From the NCBI GenBank assembly GCA_030052745.1, contig JANBVO010000030.1, positions 372,001-436,000 on the forward strand: a stretch of 64,000 bases of DNA, given 5' to 3'. Shown here one piece after another: positions 55,276-64,000 of this stretch. The notes beneath the pieces were generated by a model. That model searched no databases, was not told where the DNA came from, and saw nothing but the letters and a program-made list of their open reading frames with translations. This DNA is from Pleurostoma richardsiae (lineage: Eukaryota; Ascomycota; Sordariomycetes; Calosphaeriales; Pleurostomataceae). Numbering within the stretch: position 1 is the stretch's first letter; each line of letters opens with the position of its first letter. Both the position numbers and the translations under genes were made by a program.

Positions 55276-58200
55276 GGCTTCCGACGCCTCGCATTCCGGC
55301 CTGAGAAATCACGGCGCCGATTTGCGGAGCTCCGTCCACCCGCGGTCGGCAATCTGCCGAACAGGTCCGGTGTAGGCGACGGAGTCGGTGCGTGGACTTC
55401 GGCCTCACTTCACGGTGTAGAAATGTGTGACTGTTACTTTAGGAGATTCAGAATCCGATTGAAGCTCCAAGCTCTTTGTATTGTATTCTAGTCAATCAAG
55501 AGATGAATCAAAACGTCGGGCAGATAAACGGTGTGGATCTGAGTCCTGACGCAATTTACCCTCGGGGATAACACAGCACTAACACGCATGCAGCTCTACT
55601 GCATATTCCTCGCAATCTAAGGGCCACCATCGGCGTTAGGCGGGTGCTGGTGCGTGTTGCCGAACGGAGTAGCGGGGACTTCCGATCGGCTTGACAAAGC
55701 CTCTCGGCAACTTCCCTGCCGAGACCGGGAGCGAAAACAAGACCGGCACCGGCCGGCCTCGATGGCGGAACGGCCAGTCGACCCTCTGTTTATCACTTTA
55801 TATTGTCACAGCTTAGCCGACCGATCGTAAATACGTTATACATTGAAGGACTCCTATCCTTAGGATGCTAGTCCTGCTGCCATTGAGTCAACCGGTTAGC
55901 CCGGTCCCTTTTATTTTTAGTTCATACAGGATGAAAATTCAGAACTTTAAGACCACAGCTCGTGCATATCTCGCAGTCGAAGGGCTTGATGATTAAGGAG
56001 ATGGTGGTCTTCGCGTCGTCTAGGGATTCAGTGCTTACGCGCCCGCCAATATGACAAATCATAACATGGCTGGCGGGCAGTATAAAGCCTGCTCGTCGGT
56101 CAGAAACGCTGATGACGCGACCACGAGCTCACCCCCAGCCCGTGCGGTGGTCGTGCTCGGCGATGACATGCTCGTCTCGGTTGTAGAATTCGCCAGAGGC
56201 GAGGCTCAAGATAATCTTCGCTATGCTGCCGACGACAAACCTTTCTTCGTTTTTATGCTTTGTAGAAGGGAGTCTCCGCCTCTGTGATCGCGGGGGTAAC
56301 GGAACAAATCGTTTTCACTGAGCAGGAGAACTAGCCCGTGGTACATCTGACACAGCGTTAGAGCGGTTTTGAGACTGTGCCACTTACTTTTTCTTCAATT
56401 GCCATTGCTAAGAGTTGAGCCGTACCATTTCTCTTTTGCTTGACGGGGTAGAAACGTGATCTTTCGCTGCCTTGAGAATGACCCAGCAACACGGCTGGCA
56501 GTCTTCCTCGCCGGGCGTTTCCTCTCCGTTCAAAGTCGACTAACAAGTGACAGATTCGATATAGACATAACACTATGACATATGGTGTGTTAAGTCATCC
56601 TCCAGCTGTTATACCTGAAAACCAGGCTAGTCCTCCGACTGGCGGTGTTGCTTTTCCCGCGCGCCTTCCCAAGGCATATTCCCTAAATTAACCTTTCAGC
56701 TTCTGCCATCTATCGTTGCGTAGACGGATTCATTTCTAATCATTGTCAACCGCCTTAGTCTGTAGAGGGGGTGCCGGGTAGCTGGCGAGAACCAGAACAG
56801 AGAAGGGTCGTTGTCGGACCTCCTCCAGAGGTATCCGCAGAGCGTCAGGATGATTAGCACGATGGGCTAGGTTGTTGTAGTATAGAAGAACTACCTGGCC
56901 TGTATGTTGGATTGGCGACGATTGATTGGGTCAAGATAGTAGATATGGGGCCATAACCACAGTATAAGTCTGGCAAATGGGGTGCCGATCAATCTATCAG
57001 ATAACTGATGCTGGGACATCTGGTGATAGCAGGAAGGGAAGGAGGAGAAAAAAATATAGAAGGGCCTGCTAGATTAAGACGGGAGGACCAGGGGGATGAG
57101 ACGCTGGTGGGTACATCCCTGGCATGGCCTTCCACATCACACATGTGACTCAAAAGGGAACATAGAAAACTGCGACTGCGTCGCGACTGAGAACGTTGAG
57201 CAAGCCATCCATCCTACTGTTCTATATCCGTACTCCCGTATGCCTCTCTGTTTCAGCCCAAGAACAATGGCATAATACCAAACATCAGTGTTTTCAAAGC
57301 ACCCTTCGGAGCTCTGTGCTGATATTGACCCGGAGGAACAACCAGGTTCTGAATACAACTAGTACGCGGAACCCTCGGGAGCGAAGCGGGATGGCAAGGA
57401 TGGCTCCGATGGGTACTGCTTCCAAAATGTGGAACTCTTTGCAGAATGGGATCAACCCAAGCGCCATTAGTATCGACACATTTGACACTAGTTACCTACT
57501 AGATATGTGATTAGCGCCCTCGATCAAGGAGCGAGGGGGGTTCGTCGTGAGCCAAAGGACGATCCAGCATCACCATGGCAATGAGGGACCCGAGCGCGCA
57601 GTAAGAATCGCAATTTTGCACATTCCGGACTCCAGATTTTGAATAGCATCTTCTAGCTCAAGCCTAGAACATAACGCCCCACTGTACTGCCGCGATGGAT
57701 GTCTCAAGCCTACAGTCTTTCTCTGACCTCGTTGTTGTCGATGACCCTCGAAACTGGATAGCTCTCCTGAAGAAGCTTTCCAAACATCAAAAACGCTGGC
57801 CACAGCCAGGGCATCTCTTTCCCGGCGGATAGGCCGGAATAAAGGATTTACCTAGCGGGTTGATTGTCGCCCTGGATCGCGCTACATAGTGGAGATATCC
57901 GTTTTAGTGTACGGGAATCAGGATGTCAACGATGCTGCCCGGTGTGCGGATCTTGACGATTTGACAATTAGCACGATTTACTAAGGTGAAAGAGGCCACG
58001 CCGTTCAATCTGATTGACGATATCTGAAGTCGGAAACGGGGTTACGCGTCATATGGACCCCGTTTGTGCCAGATCTCGCAATCCTGGGCAGGGGCCATAG
58101 CCGCGGCTCTCTCCTTATTATGACGCATGCTTCCGCACCCAACGGCGCGGTGACATTCTTTTAGGGCTGTTGCAGGATCGATTAGCCCCCTACAGCACTG

Positions 58201-58342
58201 CACACTCTTGGCGATTTCTGCTCGCGCTTCCTGCCCTTACCGATGTATTCTACGCGGCCTTGACACATGTTAGTTCGGGAGACTCTTGACGCTCGCTATC
58301 TGAATCTCACGAGGGCCTCACTCTGGCCAAGAATAGGGCACG
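55276..58342. other. Long intergenic region
   Basis: About 3.1 kb between divergent transporter and aquaporin genes. A TATAAA lies at 56091-56096, with no supportable gene after it. Several short frames (56051-56287 plus, 57294-57488 minus) have membrane-like or mixed composition but no family signature. Nothing else recognised. Confidence 0.6.
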
Positions 58343-60287
58343 ATGGAGGAAAGGGCGGCTACGGGATCGGAGTCTGAGGTGAGTCTGAAGTGCAACATAG
58401 CACACTATTGGCTCCCGACTCTCGCGGTCTCTCGCTTACCGGCTAACGATCCCGCCGCAGCCGGAGATGTCTTCGGCCGTGGACGATCGACCTGCGCCCC
58501 GGACGTCGTCCACCCGAAGCCACAGAGACGATGAGCCCGGTGATGTGGCCTCGCGACCCAGGAGAGCCACAGGCGTTGCTTCGGCGTCAAGAAGACGGGC
58601 TGCTACTGGAGTGGACGCGAGTGCGGAGGGTGTGCGCCGCCGCAACACGATTGCTACTTCGAGGAGGACCGGCGTGCCCAGCCTGTCCCCGCGGACTACG
58701 CTGGCCCAGAGAACACATGGCCAATTCACCCTTGCAGGCCCGGACGAGACCCCGCAGGTGATGGCCGCCCACGAACCGTTTGTGCACCCGGGCTATGTGG
58801 ACCTCAACCCGGCATACGAGCAGCCCAGCAACGCCAAGCCGGTCTGGAGCTTGGCCAAGCCTCTCCCGCGCGTTGTCCGGCCGGGGATGGTGCCGACGAA
58901 GAGCGAGCTGCTAGAGAACCGCATGAACGCCCAGCTGCCGGCCGAGAACTCGCAAAAGCTTGGCCTGGACGTCGACCCAAACGAGCTCGAGAAGGGCCGG
59001 ATCGAGAAGTCAGCCGATTTACGGAAGATTGCTGCACAAGTCACAGATGCCCGGATTCAGCGAGAGAATAACTTCATCAAGACGGTTCTGGGGAGCGAAA
59101 CCGCCGCCTCCACTCGTTTATCAGGGGCCAGCCTGAGCCGAAGTCGCACCGGCGTTCAGGTTCCCGCAGCTTCGTCTCCTCAGCTGTCAGCGGTGCCGGA
59201 GAATGGCGTGAAGGTCGATGATGGTGGTTCTGATGAGCAGCACGACATTGGTGAGGGACAGGACACCGAGTTTGCGGAGCATTTGGATGGCCGTCATGAC
59301 GAGCCCATTGAGGGTAATGTGTCCCTAGAGACGCTCGGTCTCGACGAGGCAGCGTACCCAGAGGATCTTCATCCGTTGGTACAGAATCTCGTCGAAGAGG
59401 AGGTGCACAACAACCACACGGCGTGGTCTGTTATCCGTACCCACCACCGTGAGGCCTTAGCCGAGTCCCTGGCCGTCTTCGTTCAGCTCACCGTCGGTTT
59501 CTGCGCTGATCTGTCCGTCACTGTGGCCAAGGCCGGCAATCCTAATACCACCGACTGGGCCTGGGGATTTGCAACAATGATTGCTATCTACATATCCGGT
59601 GGCGTCTCCGGAGCGCACTTAAATCCGACCATTACGATCATGCTATGGTTCTACCGAGGATTCCCGAAGCGCAAGATGCCAGAGTACTTCCTGGCCCAGT
59701 TCATCGGCGCCTTCTGTGCAGCCCTGGCTTCGTATGGCGTGTATTACGTCTCGATCCAGCATTATCTCACCACCGACTCGGCGGACGGCATCATCACGAG
59801 TTTCGTGACGAGCCAGCGCTCGTCCTACATCAATGCGCCCACCGCCCTGTTCAACGAGTTTGTGGGGACGATGTTTCTCACCGTCACGGTCCTGGCTCTT
59901 GGCGATGACCAGAACGCTCCACCCGGGGCTGGCATGAACTCGCTGATCGTCGGACTGGTCATCGCCTGCCTCAGCATGGCTTTTGCTAATCAGACGGGTG
60001 CTGCCCTGAATCCTAGCCGTGACTTCGGCCCGCGGCTGGCCCTCCTGGCTCTTGGCTACGGTTCCGAGCTGTTCACGAACCCTTACTGGTTTTACGGCCC
60101 CTTCGTCGGGACTCTTTGCGGGTCCTTCACGGGTGCTTTCCTTTACGACTTTATGATCTTTACTGGTGGGGAATCGCCCATCAATTATCCCCTAGACCGC
60201 ACACGGCGGGCGATGCGAAAGAGCCGGATGAAGTGGCGGCGCCGCCTGCACGCAGGGAGGAGGGACGTGGATGGGAAAGTTGTCTAG
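58343..60287 (+). CDS. Aquaglyceroporin (MIP family), long N-terminus
   Basis: A 620-residue channel from exons 58343-58378 and 58461-60287, the first intron having a GGCTAACG branch. Residues 1 to about 325 are a charged, disordered N-terminal extension with the block EPFVHPGYVDLNPAYEQPSN and LAKPLPRVVRPGMVPTKSEL, as in the fungal Yfl054-like group. Six helices follow: AESLAVFVQLTVGFCADLSV, WAWGFATMIAIYISGGVSGA, YFLAQFIGAFCAALASYGVY, NEFVGTMFLTVTVLALG, SLIVGLVIACLSMAFANQTG and the GPFVGTLCGSFTGAFLYDFM end. The pore boxes are HLNPTITIML and ALNPSRDFGPRL: NPT and NPS instead of NPA twice. Asp after the conserved Arg (SRD) points to glycerol or other small-solute transport. The C-terminus is short and basic. 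A plasma-membrane location is expected. Confidence 0.93.
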
Positions 60288-60550
60288 TTAGCGAAAGCGA
60301 CTTATGTTTATGCCGATCACCGAGAACCATCCTCGCCGGAAACTAAAGGACGTTTCCGTCATTCCCGAGGCTACGCTACGCTCAGGTCTTGCGATATGAA
60401 CCGGCTAAGACTGTCATTTACAACACGAATGGTAGTTTAGATGGAGTCAGTGGTGAAGGGAAGGACATGGGAACGGCTAAGACGTCTAGACCTAGAAAGA
60501 AGCTGCTTATCATTCCCAGGCTGTTCTCCTTACGCTAAATTCTTCGCGCC

Positions 60551-62478
60551 TCACCCGCACCACGTCCTCAATTCCTCGGTCCGTCCCTCAAGTAACCCGA
60601 CCATGCGCTCCAGCTCGCAGACTACGTTTTCGTAGATGGCGCTCTGAAGCTGCGTCTGTTGCAGGTCTGCACCGAAGCCGAAGTCGCAGTACAGGCACTG
60701 CTCGACGAGCCGGTCGTAAAGTGGCCCGAGGCGCGAAGTCTTTCCCGCGGCGCGGCGCACGCGAGCTACGTCGTCGGCGTCCAGCGCCATCCAGTGGCCG
60801 ATTTGCACCAGCGCTGCGCCGAGGCTGTACATTGTAGCGTTACGGATGCCGCAGTAGAGCGACGCATCGTTGTCTCCGACCTCGGCGTCGTTGGAGGAGG
60901 AAGGAGAAGGGAGAACTTGCTCGATAGCATCTTTTATCTCTACGTCACGCCCCGTGGTAGACGGGAGGATCTTAGTAGCGATGTGCAGAGTGCTCAAGGA
61001 ACGGGACAGCTCAGTGTCGATGTCGAAGTACGACAGGTCAGCAAGACTCCAGTTTTCCCTCCACCAAGGGGTTGAGTGGAACTGGAGCACGGAGCGAACG
61101 AGACGAAGAGCGAGGCGGAGCTGCTCGTTGACGGAGAGCTCCACGATTTTGGTTGGATTCAGGATTGATGCCAAGGACTTAGGTGGGCAGCAGCTCGTCT
61201 GGATTGCGATGCTCTCTCGGTCTCTAGTCATTAGTAGCCGGTGTCTGAGATTGCTTGCCGAGTCAAAGTACCCGACGCATGCGTCTTGAGCTGGTTTGGT
61301 AGGGGGTTTAAAAACATCTCGGCAGACGTCTGTCGACTTGCAAAGATCGCTAGGTGTACATGTGCTTCGTCTCCCTTTCATGCACGGAGCAGCTAGATAG
61401 TCGCTCTTTTTTGCTGTCCGAACGGACGCTTTGATGGAATCATCAACGAATCTCACTCGTCGAACCTTGGGTGGTGGCTCTTCATTGTCAAGTGATGATG
61501 ACGAGGATTCCGGTGTCGGAAGATCAGTCTCAACCCAGGTCAAATCCTCGGATCGGACGCGAAGAAGCAATAGGCTCCTGCACGAAGAGTGAGTATAGTT
61601 ATCAGTTCAGCTCTCGGGTCTGCTTGGAGGTCCTTGATGAGAGCACATACTTCTGCTGAAGAGCCTCCGAGATCGCCTCGTACTCTAATATCAGCCGTAG
61701 ATCGATGTGTTCGTCTGAGGCGTCCGCATCAAGCAGAAGTTTGGCGGTGTGTCTAGAGTGCACGCCGTCGGTGTTCAGACAGGACCATTTGCGAACGAAG
61801 ACATCGTGAAATGAGGTCGAGTATTTGGTCACGAGACCGTAGGTCTGTGGCATGACTTTCTTTTCCAGTGTGCGCTTCGTTTTACGATCTTGGGTCGCCT
61901 TTGCCATCTTCCGCAACCTCCGAAGCTCATTTGTCGATCCAAGGAGGTCCTCAATAGCCTGATCCATCCTGGACTTGTTCAAAACAACACCAATAGCACC
62001 GCGTGCCTTATGGGCGGTCGCGGACAGCTTCATCCATTAGCCCAGTTCAAGCCACTCAACTTACAGTAGTAAGACATGACCTTACCTTGCCAAGATTTGA
62101 ATGATCATGGTCTAGATTACTCAGATCATCGTCAATAGACTCGATCTGTTCCCCAATCAGTTGAATAACGTCTTTGACGGCCTCATACTTCCTTCCGAGA
62201 TGCTTTCGTAATTGGCCGTCGATCTCGGCAGAGGTCCATCGCTCGGAGGACAAGTTCCCCAGCATATCCTCTACAGTGGAATCATCGAAAACCTCGAGGA
62301 GCAGGAGCTGGGACTCGTCAAGGAAGATCGAAATCTGCGTCTTGAGCCTTATGCGAAGGCGACGTGCCTCCTTATCGTAGTGGCGAAGCAGTCGCAATTT
62401 CTTCCTCGCAATCTTGGCCCCTGAGAAGACCGAGAGACAGAGCGGTGCAATGCCCAGTGCAAGTGACACTGGGTCCAT
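60551..62478 (-). CDS. DUF7580-type protein, second copy of the module
   Basis: A 598-residue protein from minus-strand exons 62478-62086, 62027-61651 and 61577-60551; phases agree and intron 1 has a GCTAAT branch. It starts MDPVSLALGIAPLCLSVFSG, a hydrophobic HeLo-like beginning, then coiled or helical blocks (RHYDKEARRLRIRLKTQISI, DHDHSNLGKLSATAHKARGA, DQAIEDLLGSTNELRRLRKM). A Ser-rich acidic hinge (PTPESSSSSLDNEEPPP) precedes the DUF7580 region: LRLALRLVRSVLQFHSTPWW, ATMYSLGAALVQIGHWMALD, LYDRLVEQCLYCDFGFGADL and YENVVCELERMVGLLEG. As in the copy at 30209-32178, helices resemble those of a kinase C-lobe but the catalytic motifs are absent. It lies head to head with an AcuF-type zinc-finger gene. 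Function unknown; signalling or non-self response inferred. Confidence 0.85.
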
Positions 62479-62886
62479 GTTGTGACTGCTATGGTTGCGG
62501 ATGAAGAATCAGAAATTGAGCGGGTGTCGCGTCAAGGGAGAGGAAATGGCCATAAGCCGACTTCTGGCGAATCACCTTAGGTACCTCCGAGATACCACCT
62601 GCAGTACGCCTTGCAGGCCGCCTTAGCCCTTGTTGGGGGGCTGAGCCGTGGCGGTGTGCAGGGTCGCATGCAAGTCGAGTAGTAGAACATCCTGCGATGC
62701 CAGGGCAGACGGCAGTCCAACAACTCTACAGCAACAGCTGTTATTATCGAATAGCCCACAGAAGTTTGGAGGGTTGGCTTCGATTCATTCCACAGCTTAC
62801 GTTCTCGAATTTTTTCCCACTTCTCATCGCCAAGTCACGATCATTCTTATCGTTTTGCGTTGAATGTCAACGTCGCTAATTAAACC
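62479..62886. promoter_or_regulatory. 408-bp divergent promoter, pair 2
   Basis: The start codons of the minus-strand DUF7580 gene and the plus-strand AcuF-like gene are 408 bases apart. A pyrimidine-rich tract (62802-62836) lies just before the plus-strand start. No TATA box was identified. Shared regulation is inferred from the arrangement. Confidence 0.55.
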
Positions 62887-63982
62887 ATGAACGAGCAGAT
62901 CCAGCAGTGGCAGTCGTCACTTCCGAGTGCTGATCGTGATGATCTGGCTTGTACGAGAGGCGATGGTCTCGCGGCCCGCCTGACTTTGGCCGCATGCGAG
63001 GTGTACCAGCTAACTCTAAAGCACCTTGCCGGCCAGATTCCCAAACAGTCATATCGCAGGTTTGAACGATCGCGGGACTACCTAGTCCTATGGTCGGACG
63101 GCTACGGTGCACTTTCTGGAGATTTGGACATCGTTCTCAGCGACTCAAGAAGACTCCGGCATGCTACACTTGGTCATTTGGTTAGTATCTGTCGTACACT
63201 AGCCAACAGTACGTGTCCTATTCCACGCCTTATCATACATAACTTCAGTTTGAAGCCGCATAGAAGTTTCGATAGGGTAATAAGCTGACGGCACTAGAAC
63301 TAGGCCCACTCGCCCATAACCAAACCGAGACACGGATAAATGAGCTGGCGGCGGAGGTTAGAGAGCTAGCCGAAGCCGCGGCATACACCATCCGAGACCA
63401 GGCGAAGAGTGATTCGGATAGTGACGGTGACGACAGCGATGTCTCTTCTGACAATGGTGACAGCCGTCTCGAGGACGTGGCTGGAGATCTTGAGACAGAA
63501 ATAGGGTGCCTCCAAACTCTAGGTCCGAGCTACGAGGAGCCTGTTCAAGGAAAACCGATCAAAGAGAAGCCAGCAGTCGCGTCGCACGACATAACTTGGG
63601 ATCCTGCGGAATACTTGGCTGCTCGGATCCGTGATCGCTATCCAAACGGAGACGATAAGCTTCTCAGTCTCCTCGGTAAAGCAAATTGGCATAGGATCCT
63701 AAGACTTCATGCGGTGAAAGAGGAGAATAGCCTAGTGGCAGAGGCAGATGGTCCCAGTCAAGGGAAAGCGGCAACCATTGGCGCAGCGAGTTTCCATGAC
63801 TCTGGATTGGGGAGTTCTGTCTCGCCAGCTAGCTCCTATGCAGCAACCTTGGTGTCATATCGTGGTGGCGAGGGCGGATCAGTCAGGATACCATCTCTTC
63901 CTACAGAGGGAGCCGGTGGAAAGCCTTTCACCTGCTTCATGTGTGCGAGGAAGATCTGTACCCCAACAACATCAAGCTGGAA
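62887..63982 (+). CDS. AcuF-type zinc-finger protein, 3' end outside window
   Basis: Exons 62887-63180 and 63276-63982 are visible (333 codons plus two bases); a gtgagt donor follows at 63983, so the gene continues past the window. The N-terminal helical domain (ARLTLAACEVYQLTLKHLAG, FERSRDYLVLWSDGYGALSG, LDIVLSDSRRLRHATLGHL) corresponds to the N-terminal domain of AcuF-like fungal proteins, with LVLWSDGYGA where others have KLWxGNIGA. An acidic linker (SDSDSDGDDSDVSSDNGD) follows, then HDSGLGSSVSPASSYAATLV and the start of the first zinc finger, KPFTCFMCARKI, with SSWK where family members have SAWKRH. The chosen acceptor at 63275 gives phase 0 and continues the helix LTALELGPLAHNQTETRINE. 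It is divergent from the DUF7580 gene. Whether ankyrin repeats or a kinase follow cannot be seen. Confidence 0.82.
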
Positions 63983-64000
63983 GTGAGTGAATTAGATGGA

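Noticed and set aside
1-64000. tRNA, rRNA, CRISPR arrays, retroelements and DNA transposons
   Set aside because: Read by eye on both strands; no tRNA B-box with matching arms, no spaced repeats, no transposase, reverse transcriptase or long terminal repeats were recognised. A tRNAscan or repeat search could still find short ones.

Overview
The window is nuclear DNA of a filamentous ascomycete (Pezizomycotina, most likely a sordariomycete). Genes lie on both strands, are separated by 0.3-3 kb, and carry introns of about 50-100 nt with GTRAGT-like donors, RCTRAC branch sites and YAG acceptors. Gene content is typically fungal: PLAC8, annexin, NmrA-like, GH27, fungal-rhodopsin, AsaB-like, HET, AcuF-type zinc finger and DUF7580 families. 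The genus cannot be named from the sequence. Family names are from recognition of motifs, not from a search.

Layout. 1-1513: 3' part of a catalase gene with an 8-nt microexon. 2246-4102: transcription-factor-like 'tachykinin family' protein. 5300-5921: PLAC8 protein. 6391-6648 and 7556-8305 (minus): a small membrane protein and a Ser/Thr-rich secreted protein. 9738-11266: annexin with a PYGQ-rich tail. 12618-15347: disordered protein with two C2HC fingers. 16136-17511 (minus): NmrA-like protein with a GC-AG intron. 19630-21252: secreted GH27 alpha-galactosidase. 21899-23603: CobW/ZNG1 metallochaperone.

23686-32178 looks like a fungal self/non-self block. It holds a broken HET-domain gene, a 1370-aa AcuF-zinc-finger/ankyrin/protein-kinase gene, and, head to head with it, a DUF7580 gene whose C-terminal half looks like a degenerate kinase lobe. 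33277-35283: Baeyer-Villiger-type monooxygenase. 35626-36806 (minus): two small Cys-rich paralogues. 38868-41782: long disordered protein with a conserved coiled-coil tail. 42228-43843 (minus): fungal rhodopsin-family membrane protein. 47040-48701: cAMP-receptor-like GPCR. 51645-52698: AsaB/CmcJ-like enzyme. 53434-55275 (minus): MFS transporter. 58343-60287: aquaglyceroporin with altered NPA boxes.

60551 to the window end repeats the logic of the middle block: a second DUF7580 gene (minus) lies head to head with a second AcuF-type zinc-finger gene (plus, cut by the window end). Two independent divergent DUF7580/AcuF pairs 30 kb apart, one with a kinase fused to the AcuF partner, are the most interesting signal here. 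They suggest a two-component signalling or immunity module that, as far as I know, has not been described as a unit.

No rRNA, tRNA, CRISPR array or intact transposable element was recognised. Long spacers are listed with what little they hold.
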